From positions 930,001 to 994,000 of the forward strand of contig NZ_CP133148.1 in NCBI RefSeq assembly GCF_036488675.1: a DNA stretch of 64,000 nucleotides. Reading direction: 5' to 3'. Made by a program: the position numbers and the translations under genes. The notes below the pieces were generated by a model that was not told the DNA's origin, did no database searches, and saw only the letters and a list, made by a program, of their open reading frames with translations. The DNA comes from Sinorhizobium chiapasense (GTDB taxonomy: Bacteria; Pseudomonadota; Alphaproteobacteria; Rhizobiales; Rhizobiaceae). This document shows, one piece after another, positions 34,741 to 44,519 of the stretch (the stretch's first letter is position 1; each line of letters begins with the position of its first letter).

Positions 34741-37560
34741 ATGCTGGAAGTCATTGCCTTTGTTGCTTTTGCCATGGCGCTTGCCGCCTTTCTCGGTGGC
34801 CGAAGGACCGCGGAGCGGCTGGAGAACGAGATCAATTCGCTGAAGGTCGAGATCGCTCGGTTGAGCGAGCGACAGACTGCGGTCGAACCTGCTCCCTCGC
34901 AGGCGGCCGACGAGACTCAGGCTCCAGAGGCGATGGCCGTTGAAGACGAAGGGAAGGATGGTCCCTGGGCGCGGTCCGCGCGAGAAGGCACGCGGGTCTC
35001 AAGCGAGGAGGCGACAGAAAAGCAGGTTGGCCAGGATGAGCAGGTTGCGGCGGCGGCCATGGCAGGGGCACCGACACCCGCGACAGAAAGCCTCGAAAGC
35101 CGAATCGGCGGCCAGTGGCCCGTTTGGGTCGGCGGTCTGGCGCTGGCGCTCGGTGGTTACTTCCTGGTGCAATATTCGATCGATGCAGGGTTGCTGAGCC
35201 CGGCCGTTCGACTGACGCTCGCAGCGGCTTTCGGTCTTGTGCTTGGGGTGGCCGGTGAAGTGATCCGCCGTCGCGCAGTGCCGACGATTGCCGACAGGTT
35301 TCGTCATGCGATGATCCCGGGCGTGCTGACGGCGGCTGGCGCCGTCACGCTGTTTGGCGTCGTGTATGCCGCCCACGGTATCTACGGTTTCATCGGCACG
35401 GCGACCGCTTTCGTACTGCTGGCGCTGGTTTCGCTGGTGACGGTGGCTCTGTCGCTGTTGCATGGTCAGGCCCTTGCCGGGCTTGGGCTTCTCGCCTCAT
35501 TGCTCACACCCTTGTTTGTATCGAGCGCAGAGCCTCGACCCTGGGTGCTGTTCGGCTTCCTCTCGATTGCCTGGCTTGCGACGCTCTGCGCCTCGCGCCT
35601 GCGCCAGTGGACGGTTGTGCCGACGCTCGCCAATGCCGGACTTGGCCTCTGGGGGCTCGCCTATGTTGTGGGCGTGACACCCTTCGAGGCGTCGCCGGTT
35701 ACTTTTGCACTCCTGGTGATGATCGCAGGCGTCGCATTGATCTGGCCCGGCGCCGCTGAACGAGCGGCAGGAGCAGAGGACGCGCCGGGGGCGGGGCGTG
35801 CCGCCGCGACCGTAGCCGGCCCATGGGAAAGGCTGTTCGCGCCACCCCATGCGGCAGTCACCGTCTCGGCCGCGATCGCGGCAACGGTTCTCGCGCTCCT
35901 TTTCATCAGTCCGGCCGTGACCGCCGGGCGCTTTCCGGTCGAGGCGTTTGTCGTGGTGATCACAGCGTTGGCCCTGCTCGGGACGCTACGGGCAACTGCG
36001 GTCTATCCAGCTCTCTTCGCCGCCTTCGGCGCGATCGCCGGCACGTGGAGCCTGACCGCGCTTAGCAACGTTCTTGCCTATCTCGACCCGTCTCGCGCGC
36101 AGCCCGAGATCGTCGTTTCGGGCAGCACGGCGATGCTGACCGCCATGGCGCTGTCGGCTGGCTTCGTCCTTTTGGCTTCCTTGGTGCTCGCCAGGCGGCT
36201 CGGGGCACAATCGCAGTTCGCCATTCTGTGGGCGGGCATTGCCGCCATCGTGCCAAACGCCCTTTTGGCCATGTCCTTCCTCATGACGGGAAAGTTCGCC
36301 TTCGATCTGCCACACGGGCTCGCAGCCTTCATCGGCGGTTTGTTCCTTCTTGTTCTCGTGGAGTGGTTATACCGCCGAAGTGCCGAGCAAAGGGACCTGG
36401 ATACCGCTGGCGGGCTGTCGGTGGCGGGCTCCTTCGGCCTCTTCGTCCTCGGCCTGCACGCCTGGACGGACGGCCTCGTTACAACTCTTGCGGTCGCTCT
36501 GCTCGGCGCGGGATACACCTTTGCCACACGCGCACGCTCGTGGCCCGTTCTGCCCTGGATAACAGTCGGATCGGCCCTCGTCGTTCTGGCGCGAATCGCC
36601 TGGGAGCCGACGATCGTCGGAGCCGGTGATCTCTCGACGACGCCGGTCTTCAATGCCCTCCTGCCGGGCTACGGTATTCCGGCGTTGCTGCTGGTCGCGT
36701 CCGCCTATCTGCTTCGCGCGTCGCGGGCGACACGTGTGCGCAATCTGCTGCAGGCGCTCGCAAGCCTCTTTGTATTGCTGACACTGGCGATCCTTGTCCG
36801 TCACGCAATGAACGGCGGCGTTCTGGACAGCTCCGTTCCGACGCTTGCGGAGCAGTCCATTTATACGCTGCTCGCAATCGGCGCGTCCGGCATCTTCATG
36901 ACCCTGGACACGAGGTCGCCGAGTCCGGTGTTCCGTTATGGCGGCATGGCGCTCGGCGTGGTTTCGGTGCTGTCGGTGCTTTCGGCGCACCTTCTCGGCC
37001 TCAATCCCTATTTCAGCGGCGAACTGCTCGGCAGAATTCCCTTCTTCGATCTGCTCTTCATCGGCTATCTGCTGCCCGGCATCGCTTACGCCGGCCTCTC
37101 CTGGTATGCGCGCGACAAGCGCCCCTGGCCTTATGTCGCGGCGCTTGCGGTAAGTGGTGCCATCCTCGCCTTTGCTTGGGCGAGCCTCAGCGTTCGCCGT
37201 TTCTGGCAAGGGGAGAATGTCGCGGACTGGAAGGGCTTTCTCCAGGGGGAAACCTACACCTATTCGGTGGTCTGGCTCGTACTCGGCGTGCTGCTCCTGG
37301 TCGTTGGCTCACGCTTCAATGCGAAGAGCATTCGCATTGCCTCGGCCGTGCTCGTCTTCATCGCCGTGCTCAAGGTCTTCCTTATCGACATGTCGAACCT
37401 GGAAGGTTTCCTGCGCGCCCTGTCCTTCATCGGTCTCGGTGGCGTACTCATCGGCATTGGTCTCTTCTACCAGAGGATCCTCTCCAACAAGGGGAACGGC
37501 GGCCGGCCCGACGCTGCTAGAACCACGACTGAAGCAAGCGAAAGGACAAGCCGCGCATGA
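34741..37560 (+). CDS. DUF2339 polytopic membrane protein
   Basis: 939 aa. ATG 34741 follows GGGGGAAAG; the longer frame from 34534 would run into the phoX promoter. A short N-terminal membrane segment (VIAFVAFAMALAAFLGG) precedes a predicted coiled coil (about 22-50) and an acidic/Ala-rich linker. From about residue 120 (GQWPVWVGGLALALGGYFLV) a run of more than twenty hydrophobic segments fills the rest, the hallmark of DUF2339. Function unknown; suggested to be a transporter or envelope integrity protein. The stop overlaps the next start (ATGA). Confidence 0.85.
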   Translation: MLEVIAFVAFAMALAAFLGGRRTAERLENEINSLKVEIARLSERQTAVEPAPSQAADETQAPEAMAVEDEGKDGPWARSAREGTRVSSEEATEKQVGQDEQVAAAAMAGAPTPATESLESRIGGQWPVWVGGLALALGGYFLVQYSIDAGLLSPAVRLTLAAAFGLVLGVAGEVIRRRAVPTIADRFRHAMIPGVLTAAGAVTLFGVVYAAHGIYGFIGTATAFVLLALVSLVTVALSLLHGQALAGLGLLASLLTPLFVSSAEPRPWVLFGFLSIAWLATLCASRLRQWTVVPTLANAGLGLWGLAYVVGVTPFEASPVTFALLVMIAGVALIWPGAAERAAGAEDAPGAGRAAATVAGPWERLFAPPHAAVTVSAAIAATVLALLFISPAVTAGRFPVEAFVVVITALALLGTLRATAVYPALFAAFGAIAGTWSLTALSNVLAYLDPSRAQPEIVVSGSTAMLTAMALSAGFVLLASLVLARRLGAQSQFAILWAGIAAIVPNALLAMSFLMTGKFAFDLPHGLAAFIGGLFLLVLVEWLYRRSAEQRDLDTAGGLSVAGSFGLFVLGLHAWTDGLVTTLAVALLGAGYTFATRARSWPVLPWITVGSALVVLARIAWEPTIVGAGDLSTTPVFNALLPGYGIPALLLVASAYLLRASRATRVRNLLQALASLFVLLTLAILVRHAMNGGVLDSSVPTLAEQSIYTLLAIGASGIFMTLDTRSPSPVFRYGGMALGVVSVLSVLSAHLLGLNPYFSGELLGRIPFFDLLFIGYLLPGIAYAGLSWYARDKRPWPYVAALAVSGAILAFAWASLSVRRFWQGENVADWKGFLQGETYTYSVVWLVLGVLLLVVGSRFNAKSIRIASAVLVFIAVLKVFLIDMSNLEGFLRALSFIGLGGVLIGIGLFYQRILSNKGNGGRPDAARTTTEASERTSRA

Positions 37561-38213
37561 CACGCCTTCCGGAGCTGGCCGCCGCCTTTGCGCCTCATGA
37601 CGAGCTTGCGGCGAAGCTCTTGCCGCATGCCTTTGCCGACGGCGACGGTTCGCACGATGCCTCGCACCTCATTCGCGTCTGGAAAAACGCCTCGCGCATA
37701 CAGGCCGAAGAAGGCGGCGAGATGCGCATTCTCGCAGCCGCCGTCCTTCTCCATGATTGCGTTTCGGTCGAGAAGAACTCGCCGCAGCGTGCCGAGGCTT
37801 CCCGGCTTGCCGCCGAGAAGGCCTGGCAAATCCTCGATGGGCTCGGCTGGCGCACGGCGGACATTTCGCCCGTCGCCCATGCGATCCTGACGCACAGCTT
37901 TTCCGCCAACTTGCCGCCCGAAACACTGGAGGCGAAAATCCTTCAGGACGCAGACCGGCTGGACGCAATCGGCATGGTCGGCGCGGCACGCTGCTTCTAC
38001 ATCGCCGGACGCATGGGCAGCGGGCTCTACGATCCGCTCGACCCGCTGGCGGAGGCCCGGCCGCTCGACGATAAGGCCTTCGCTGTCGATCACTTCGAGA
38101 CAAAGCTCTTTCGTCTCGCCGACGGCTTCCAGACGGCGACAGGGCGCCGGCTGGCGACGGAGCGGCAAGCAAGGCTGCGTGGCGTGCTTGCCATGCTGCT
38201 GGATGAAATCTAA
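37557..38213 (+). CDS. HD-domain phosphohydrolase
   Basis: 218-aa metal-dependent phosphohydrolase-like protein. The HD motif is intact: GSHDASHLIRVWKNA (His33/His37) followed by AAVLLHDCVSVEKNSP (His66-Asp67), and a later HAILTHSFS and ILQDADRLDAIGMVGAARCF, the pattern of the YedJ/YpgQ-like nucleotide phosphohydrolases. The start overlaps the DUF2339 stop by four bases, so the two are co-translated. The substrate is unknown; a nucleotide is likely by family. Confidence 0.88.
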   Translation: MTRLPELAAAFAPHDELAAKLLPHAFADGDGSHDASHLIRVWKNASRIQAEEGGEMRILAAAVLLHDCVSVEKNSPQRAEASRLAAEKAWQILDGLGWRTADISPVAHAILTHSFSANLPPETLEAKILQDADRLDAIGMVGAARCFYIAGRMGSGLYDPLDPLAEARPLDDKAFAVDHFETKLFRLADGFQTATGRRLATERQARLRGVLAMLLDEI

Positions 38214-38292
38214 ATCTTTCAACGGATTGGCGCCGCTCCGTGAATCAGGTTGCGAGCGGCCTGAATCAATTTCTGAACTCGGGAATATCGAC

Positions 38293-39144
38293 ATGAAAGT
38301 GACCGGCCTTAACATCCACCCCTTGAAGAGCGGCCGCGCCGTCCCGCAAACCGTCGTGACGGTCAATGTCGATGGGCTTGCCGGCGACAGGCGCTTCATG
38401 GTGGTCGAACCGGATGGCCACTTCATCACCCAGCGCGAGTTACAGGCGCTGGCACAGGTCGAAGCAGCGCACATCGACGGCGGCTTGCACCTGAAAATGA
38501 ATGGCAGCGAATTCACCGTGCGCTTCGATGCGGAACGCCGGCTCAATGTCCGCGTGTGGTCGAGCGATGTTGATGCCGCGGTTGCTGACGATGCGGCCAA
38601 TGACGTGCTTTCCGGTTGGTTCGGGCGCGCCGGGAAACTGGTCCACATGGACGAACAGGCGGAGCGTTACGTCGGCGCCGAATGGGCGGGTGTTGCAGCG
38701 CCGGTCGGGTTCGCCGATGGCTTTCCGATCCTCATTACGACGACCGGGTCGCTTGCCGACCTCAACCGCACGCTGATCGAGAAGGGCCAGGAGCCGGTCG
38801 GCATGGAGCGTTTCCGCACCAACATCCTGATCGATTGCGATGAACCCTGGGAAGAGGATTGGTGGGAAAGCTTGGAGATCGGGGGTATCACCTTTGATCT
38901 CGTCAAACCCTGTGCCCGATGCATCATGACCACGCAGGACCAGGTGACGGGCGAGCGGATCGGCGGCAATCCGATTCAGGGTCTTGCGGAAAAGCGCATG
39001 TCCGCCGACCGGCGTGTGGCGGGTGTTCTCTTCGGTTGGAATGCGGTGCCGCGAGGCGAGGGCACCCTAAAGCTCGGAGACGAGGTCAATGTCGTCCGTC
39101 GGCGCAGCGAGCGCTGGCAGATGAAGCTACGTGCCGCCAATTGA
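38293..39144 (+). CDS. MOSC domain protein (YcbX-like)
   Basis: 283 aa. ATG 38293 (MKVTGLNIHPLKSGRAV) begins the MOSC N-terminal beta-barrel domain; the frame's earlier codons overlap the HD gene. The conserved Cys pair is in VKPCARCIMTTQD, and AVPRGEGTLKLGDEV is near the end. YcbX-type proteins take part in reduction of N-hydroxylated compounds using molybdenum cofactor. The soluble, cytoplasmic enzyme may be read with the two preceding genes, about 80 bases upstream. Confidence 0.85.
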   Translation: MKVTGLNIHPLKSGRAVPQTVVTVNVDGLAGDRRFMVVEPDGHFITQRELQALAQVEAAHIDGGLHLKMNGSEFTVRFDAERRLNVRVWSSDVDAAVADDAANDVLSGWFGRAGKLVHMDEQAERYVGAEWAGVAAPVGFADGFPILITTTGSLADLNRTLIEKGQEPVGMERFRTNILIDCDEPWEEDWWESLEIGGITFDLVKPCARCIMTTQDQVTGERIGGNPIQGLAEKRMSADRRVAGVLFGWNAVPRGEGTLKLGDEVNVVRRRSERWQMKLRAAN

Positions 39145-39223
39145 TGCACATTCGATAATGGGCGCTGCAGCGTGCCGCTGCAGCATCAATTCCTGTGATC
39201 TCATCGTCAATTTAATTGGCTTT

Positions 39224-39286
39224 CCTCAATTTGAGTGTCGCCATAGCATGCGCCCTCATCAGTTTGAGCTGCCATAGCCATGGCCC
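39224..39286. repeat. Imperfect direct repeat upstream of the MFS gene
   Basis: Two units of 30-33 bases: CCTCAATTTGAG...GCCATAGCATGCGC (from 39224) and CCTCATCAGTTTGAG...GCCATAGCCATGGCC (from 39254), with a third, weaker start CCTCATCG at 39287. Each unit opens with a CTCA...TGAG palindrome. Possibly tandem operator sites for control of the transporter. Confidence 0.5.
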
Positions 39287-39307
39287 CTCATCGATCGGAG
39301 CTCCTCC

Positions 39308-40546
39308 ATGTCCGCTGTTTCCGCCACCGCAACCCGTGCTTCCGAGCGCAGCAGCCTGCCATGGCTGATCATCGCCGCCGGTTCCGTGATTGCGATGCTC
39401 ACCTTCGGTCCGCGTTCTGCCATGGGTTTCTTCCAATTGCCGATGCTTGCCGACATGGGGTGGGATCGAACGACGTTCGGCCTCGCTATGGCGCTCCAGA
39501 ACCTGTGCTGGGGTCTTGGCCAGCCGTTCTTCGGCGCCATCGCCGATAAGTTCGGCACCTGGCGAGTCCTGGCGTTGTCCGGTCTTCTATATGCGGCGGG
39601 TCTCGTCATCATGGCCTTTGCCAATGCTCCGATCTGGTTGCATGTCGGCGGCGGCGTGCTTGTCGGTCTCGGTGTCGCGTCCGGCTCCTTCGGCATCGTG
39701 CTTTCCGCTTTCGCCCGGAACGTCGCGCCTGAGCAGCGCTCTCTCGCTTTCGGCATCGGCACGGCTGCCGGGTCGGCCGGCATGTTCCTGTTCGCGCCCC
39801 TCAGCCAAGGGCTTATTTCTGCCTATGGATGGTCCGACAGCCTTGTCTATCTTGGCGTACTGATGCTGCTCGTCCCGCTTGTCGCAATCCCTCTGCGCGG
39901 CGATGCTTCCTCGGGCCGCCAGTCGGAAACGCTGTACAAACAGTCCGTTGGCGAGGCCCTGAGGGAAGCATTGGGGCATAGAAGCTATCTGCTGCTGGTT
40001 TCGGGCTTCTTCGTCTGCGGCTATCAGGTCGCCTTCATCACTGCCCATTTCCCCGCCTATATCGGCGACATCGGCATCGATGCCCGTTACGCGGTAATTG
40101 CGCTTGCGCTGATCGGCTTCTTCAACATCATCGGGTCGTTCTCGGCCGGCATCATCGGGCAGCGCTATTCGAAGCCCTATTTCCTGGCGCTGATCTATCT
40201 TGCCCGCTCGGTCGCCGTCGCGGCCTTCCTGCTGCTGCCGCAGTCGCCGACCTCGGTCATCATCTTCGCCATCGTCATGGGCTTGCTGTGGCTGTCGACC
40301 GTGCCGCCGACCAACGGCCTAGTGGCGATCATGTTCGGAACGAGACATCTCGGCCTGCTGGGCGGCATCGTCTTTCTTTCCCACCAGATCGGTTCCTTCC
40401 TCGGCGTCTGGATGGGCGGCTATCTCTACGACCGCTTCGGTTCCTATGATCCGGTCTGGTGGCTGGGCGTCGCGCTCGGCGTTTTTGCTGCCATCGTCCA
40501 CTGGCCGATCGAGGAGAGGGGCGTCGCGAGACCGGCGATGGCCTGA
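39308..40546 (+). CDS. MFS transporter
   Basis: 412-aa, predicted 12-segment major facilitator transporter in the inner membrane. ATG 39308 follows GGAGCTCCTCC. The first segments (WLIIAAGSVIAMLTFGP, LCWGLGQPFFGAIADKFG with the MFS loop motif) and later LLVSGFFVCGYQVAFITAHFP resemble the OxlT/monocarboxylate-like group of alphaproteobacteria. The substrate is unknown. A terminator follows at 40624, and the unit lies directly before nadABC. Confidence 0.85.
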   Translation: MSAVSATATRASERSSLPWLIIAAGSVIAMLTFGPRSAMGFFQLPMLADMGWDRTTFGLAMALQNLCWGLGQPFFGAIADKFGTWRVLALSGLLYAAGLVIMAFANAPIWLHVGGGVLVGLGVASGSFGIVLSAFARNVAPEQRSLAFGIGTAAGSAGMFLFAPLSQGLISAYGWSDSLVYLGVLMLLVPLVAIPLRGDASSGRQSETLYKQSVGEALREALGHRSYLLLVSGFFVCGYQVAFITAHFPAYIGDIGIDARYAVIALALIGFFNIIGSFSAGIIGQRYSKPYFLALIYLARSVAVAAFLLLPQSPTSVIIFAIVMGLLWLSTVPPTNGLVAIMFGTRHLGLLGGIVFLSHQIGSFLGVWMGGYLYDRFGSYDPVWWLGVALGVFAAIVHWPIEERGVARPAMA

Positions 40547-40623
40547 CCAGCGGCATTATCGATGCGCCCGAAATGGGCGCATCCTTCTTGAAATCTGTCA
40601 CAAAACTTTCTAAATCAGTCGCC

Positions 40624-40645
40624 GCGGCTTCGCCGCTTTTGTTTT
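40624..40645 (+). terminator. Rho-independent terminator of the MFS gene
   Basis: GCGGC-TTC-GCCGC followed by TTTTGTTTT. It separates the transporter from the nad operon just before the NadQ-type palindrome. Confidence 0.75.
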
Positions 40646-40649
40646 GACC

Positions 40650-40676
40650 CAATTATGCTCAACATGAGCATAATTG
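40650..40676. promoter_or_regulatory. Candidate NadQ operator upstream of nadA
   Basis: CAATTATGCTCA (40650-40661), spacer ACA, TGAGCATAATTG (40665-40676): a perfect 12-3-12 inverted repeat, 34 bases before the nadA start. TATGCTCA/TGAGCATA is the core I recall for alphaproteobacterial NadQ sites, and nadQ lies nearby. Confidence 0.8.
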
Positions 40677-40710
40677 GAAACCGCCGGGAACGGCGGGAGA
40701 GGAGAGCCCG

Positions 40711-41790
40711 ATGACCAGTCTTGACCTTCGCGCGGCCGCGGCGCCAGCCCCTGCCTTTGTCAGCGCGGCCGCGCGCTTTGGCGTCATCGAAAAGCCGGAT
40801 CTTGCCTATACGCCGGCGATCGCGCGCGAAACCGCGCATCTCTACGAGAAGGTCAAGGATTTCATCCCGGCCATCGAGTGGCCCGCTTATGCTCCCTATG
40901 TTCACGCGATCAATCGGTTGAAGAAAGAACGCAACGCCGTCATTCTGGCGCACAATTACCAGACGCCCGATATTTTCCATTGCGTTGCGGACATCGTCGG
41001 CGACTCGCTGCAGCTCGCGCGCGACGCCACCAAGGTCGACGCCGAAATCATCGTGCAGTGCGGCGTACACTTCATGGCCGAGACCTCGAAGCTCCTCAAT
41101 CCGGAAAAGACGGTGCTGATCCCGGATGCCAAGGCGGGTTGCTCGTTGTCCGAATCGATCACCGGTGGGGATGTACGCTTGCTCAAGCAACGTTATCCCG
41201 GCGTGCCGGTCGTTACCTACGTCAATACCTCGGCCGACGTGAAGGCGGAGACTGACATCTGCTGCACTTCGTCCAATGTGCTGGCGGTCGTTGAAAGCCT
41301 GGAGTCCGACACCGTCCTTTGCATTCCCGACGAATACCTTGCGATGAATGTCGCGCGCCAGACGAACAAGAAGATCCTCACCTGGAAGGGCCACTGCGAG
41401 GTCCATGAACGCTTCACCGCGGCGGAACTCCTCGCCTATAAGGAGGCCAATCCGGGCATCGAGATCATCGGCCATCCGGAATGCCACCCCGACGTAATCG
41501 CCGTCTGCGATTTCGCCGGCTCTACCTCGGGCATGATCAACTACGTCAAGGACAAGCGGCCGCAAAAGGTGCTTCTCGTCACCGAATGCTCGATGGCTTC
41601 CAATATCCAGGCGGAAGTCGAGGGCGTCGATTTCGTCAAACCGTGCAACCTCTGTCCGCACATGAAGCGCATCACGCTGCCGAAGATCCTCGACAGCCTG
41701 CTCAACATGACGGAAGAGGTTCTGGTCGATCCGGCAATCGCCGGTCGCGCCCGCCTTGCGGTCGAGCGCATGGTGAACCTCAAGCAATAG
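40711..41790 (+). CDS. nadA: Quinolinate synthase
   Basis: 359-aa 4Fe-4S enzyme that condenses iminoaspartate with dihydroxyacetone phosphate to quinolinate in de novo NAD synthesis. Candidate cluster ligands are Cys117 in [10 protein letters not shown], Cys204 in [10 protein letters not shown] and a Cys in the [11 protein letters not shown] block near residues 312-315. [11 protein letters not shown] near 80 and ITGGDV are further family motifs. ATG 40711 follows GGAGAGGAGAGCCCG. First gene of nadABC, under the palindrome at 40650. Confidence 0.95.
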   Translation: MTSLDLRAAAAPAPAFVSAAARFGVIEKPDLAYTPAIARETAHLYEKVKDFIPAIEWPAYAPYVHAINRLKKERNAVILAHNYQTPDIFHCVADIVGDSLQLARDATKVDAEIIVQCGVHFMAETSKLLNPEKTVLIPDAKAGCSLSESITGGDVRLLKQRYPGVPVVTYVNTSADVKAETDICCTSSNVLAVVESLESDTVLCIPDEYLAMNVARQTNKKILTWKGHCEVHERFTAAELLAYKEANPGIEIIGHPECHPDVIAVCDFAGSTSGMINYVKDKRPQKVLLVTECSMASNIQAEVEGVDFVKPCNLCPHMKRITLPKILDSLLNMTEEVLVDPAIAGRARLAVERMVNLKQ

Positions 41791-41847
41791 TCGATGCCCG
41801 GGCACACGACCCGGCACCCATGCATGCGGCTGGAGGAGTACCGAGCC

Positions 41848-43446
41848 ATGCTGAAAGACCATTTTCGCCCGCAATCCTTCAACGGCATCGATGACATCGT
41901 CATCGTCGGCGGCGGCCTTGCGGGGCTCTTCTGCGCGCTGAAGCTGGCGCCGCGTCCGGTGACCATCCTTGCCGCCGCCCCGATCGGGCACGGCGCCTCG
42001 TCTGCCTGGGCGCAAGGCGGAATCGCGGCCGCGATGAGCCCGGGTGACACTTTCGAAAAGCACGTCGCCGATACGGTCACCGCCGGCGCCGGTATCGTCG
42101 ACGAGAAAATGACGCGAATGATGGTCGCCGAGGGTCCGGCGCGCATTCACGACCTGCTCGAATACGGCGTACCCTTCGACCGGGATCTCGAAGGCAAGCT
42201 CCTGCTTTCGCGCGAGGCGGCGCATTCCGAACGGCGCATCGTGCGCGTCAGGGGCGACATGGCGGGTAAGGCGATCATGGAAGCGCTGATCGCCGCCGTG
42301 CGCAGGACTCCGTCTATCCGCGTCATCGAAGGCTACGTGGTCGAGGAACTGGTGCGCGAAGGACGTTTCATCTCCGGCGTCGTCGCAAGGCCGGACGCTG
42401 GCCAGTCGAAAATCCGCGTTTCGTTCCCGGCGCGCGCCGTCGTTCTCTGCTCCGGCGGCATCGGGCATCTTTACGCCGTTACCACCAATCCGTGGGAGGC
42501 CTGCGGCCAGGGCGTCGGCATGGCTGCACGGGCAGGCGCTATCATCGCCGATCCGGAATTCGTCCAATTCCATCCGACCGCGATCAATATTGGCAAGGAC
42601 CCAGCGCCCTTGGCTACGGAGGCGCTGCGCGGTGACGGCGCCGTGCTCGTCAATTCCGCAGGTCATCGTTTCATGCTCGATATTCATCCCGACGGCGAGC
42701 TCGCGCCGCGGGATATCGTCTCGCGCGGTGTCTTCGCCGAGGTGCAGGCCGGGCGTGGCGCTTTCCTCGATTGCACCAAGGCGGTCGGCAAACATTTCCC
42801 GGAAATGTTCCCCACCGTTTATGCCTCCTGCCTTGCGGCTGGCATCGATCCGGTGACGCAACCGATTCCGGTCGTCCCTGCCGTTCACTATCACATGGGC
42901 GGCGTGCTGACCGACGGGCAGGGCCGCACGTCGATCGATGGTCTCTGGGCGGCGGGCGAGGTGACCTCGACCGGTGTTCACGGCGCCAATCGTCTTGCTT
43001 CGAACTCGCTGCTGGAGGCCGTTGTCTTCGCCGCGCGTATCGCGGAAAGCATCAAGGGCACCCTGCCAGCGCCGAAGCTAACCGAGTGGGGCGACAACGC
43101 CGGCGAGAACGACGATCCGGTGACGGTCGAGGACAGCCCGCCGTTCAAGATCCTGCGCAGCCTGATGAGCGAGTGCGTCGGCGTTATTCGCACACGCGAG
43201 AGCCTGACGCGGGCGATCCGCGAGATTGCGGCGCTGGAGCGTGCCAACAACCGCCTGCGCTTCGCCAACATCATCACCACCGCCAAGCTCATCGCCGTCG
43301 CAGCCCTTCAGCGCACCGAGAGCCGCGGCGGTCACTTCCGCGCCGACTGCCCGTCCGACCGCCCCGAATGGCAGCGGCGCACGTATCTGACGCTGGCGCA
43401 GGCCGAACGCCTGGCTGCAGAAGTGGCCGAAACCGAGCCGGCGTGA
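41848..43446 (+). CDS. nadB: L-aspartate oxidase
   Basis: 532-aa FAD enzyme oxidising L-aspartate to iminoaspartate, the substrate of NadA. ATG 41848 is chosen because GGAGGAG lies ten bases upstream; ATG 41794 and 41824 are in frame but poorer. The FAD motif [10 protein letters not shown] is at 19-28, the substrate-binding [13 protein letters not shown] follows, and later [12 protein letters not shown] and [18 protein letters not shown] complete the fumarate-reductase-like fold. Confidence 0.94.
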   Translation: MLKDHFRPQSFNGIDDIVIVGGGLAGLFCALKLAPRPVTILAAAPIGHGASSAWAQGGIAAAMSPGDTFEKHVADTVTAGAGIVDEKMTRMMVAEGPARIHDLLEYGVPFDRDLEGKLLLSREAAHSERRIVRVRGDMAGKAIMEALIAAVRRTPSIRVIEGYVVEELVREGRFISGVVARPDAGQSKIRVSFPARAVVLCSGGIGHLYAVTTNPWEACGQGVGMAARAGAIIADPEFVQFHPTAINIGKDPAPLATEALRGDGAVLVNSAGHRFMLDIHPDGELAPRDIVSRGVFAEVQAGRGAFLDCTKAVGKHFPEMFPTVYASCLAAGIDPVTQPIPVVPAVHYHMGGVLTDGQGRTSIDGLWAAGEVTSTGVHGANRLASNSLLEAVVFAARIAESIKGTLPAPKLTEWGDNAGENDDPVTVEDSPPFKILRSLMSECVGVIRTRESLTRAIREIAALERANNRLRFANIITTAKLIAVAALQRTESRGGHFRADCPSDRPEWQRRTYLTLAQAERLAAEVAETEPA

Positions 43447-43500
43447 CGCCGGCAGGGTAACTGCAAGCGTTATGATGACATCCCGACAGGAGCCAAGCCC

Positions 43501-44403
43501 ATGACTGCCGCGCTACGCCCGGAACTGCCCGCCCTGATGGTCGAAGGCCAGGTGAGGGCCGCCCTCCTGGAGGATCTCGGCCGCGCCGGCGATATCACGA
43601 CGCTGTCGACGATCGGTCCGGATATGACCGCATCGGCGGACATGCGCGTGCGCGATGCGGGTGTAATCGCCGGGCTGGAACTGGCAAGGGCGGCATTTCG
43701 GCTGGTCGATCCGTCGATCCGCTTCGACGCGCTCGCCGCAGATGGCGATCGCGTCGCGCCCGGCACCGCCATTGCACGGATAACCGGTCGTGCAAGGGGG
43801 CTGCTGTCCGCAGAGCGCGTCGCCCTCAATTTCCTCATGCATCTCTCCGGGATCGCCACCTACACGGCGAAATTCGCCGATGAGATCGCACATACCGCCA
43901 CCAAGGTCTGCTGTACCCGCAAGACCATCCCCGGCCTGCGTGCGCTGGAGAAATACGCCGTTCGTCTCGGCGGGGGCTCCAACCATCGCTACGGCCTCGA
44001 CGACGCTGTACTGATCAAGGACAATCACATCGCGGTTTCCGGCGGTGTCGCGGGCGCCATTCGTGCCGCACGCACCTATTGCGGCCATCTCGTCAAGGTG
44101 GAGGTTGAGGTCGACGGGCTTGCGCAGATGCGCGAGGCGCTGACTGCTGCACCGGACGTGATCCTGCTCGACAATATGGGACCGGAGTCGCTGCGCGAGG
44201 CCGTTGCGGTCAATGCCGAGCATTGGCGGCTTAGCCCGGCCGACTATGCCACCGACCTGCGCCGCACGCGGCTCGAAGCGTCGGGCAACGTCAGGATCGA
44301 CACGATCCGGGCGATTGCCGAGACGGGCGTCGATTACGTCTCCACATCGAAGATCACCATGGCGGCGCCGACGCTCGATATCGGGCTCGATGTGTCGATC
44401 TAG
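43501..44403 (+). CDS. nadC: Nicotinate-nucleotide pyrophosphorylase (carboxylating)
   Basis: 300-aa quinolinate phosphoribosyltransferase making nicotinate mononucleotide from quinolinate and PRPP, completing nadABC. ATG 43501 follows AGGAGCCAAGCCC. Motifs: LNFLMHLSGIATYTAKF, TRKTIPGLRALEKYAV, GGGSNHRYGLDDAVLIKDNH and VEVEVDG, with DVILLDNMGPE near the C-terminus. Full family length. Confidence 0.95.
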   Translation: MTAALRPELPALMVEGQVRAALLEDLGRAGDITTLSTIGPDMTASADMRVRDAGVIAGLELARAAFRLVDPSIRFDALAADGDRVAPGTAIARITGRARGLLSAERVALNFLMHLSGIATYTAKFADEIAHTATKVCCTRKTIPGLRALEKYAVRLGGGSNHRYGLDDAVLIKDNHIAVSGGVAGAIRAARTYCGHLVKVEVEVDGLAQMREALTAAPDVILLDNMGPESLREAVAVNAEHWRLSPADYATDLRRTRLEASGNVRIDTIRAIAETGVDYVSTSKITMAAPTLDIGLDVSI

Positions 44404-44519
44404 GTCGCGGCGAGCGGCGCCCTCGAAATCGCCGACCACAACTCTTCCGCGCTCCGATGGAACGACATCACCATCTGCGCGTTGGTTCCTCTTTCCCGCG
44501 AGCGAGGAAGGATTTGGTG

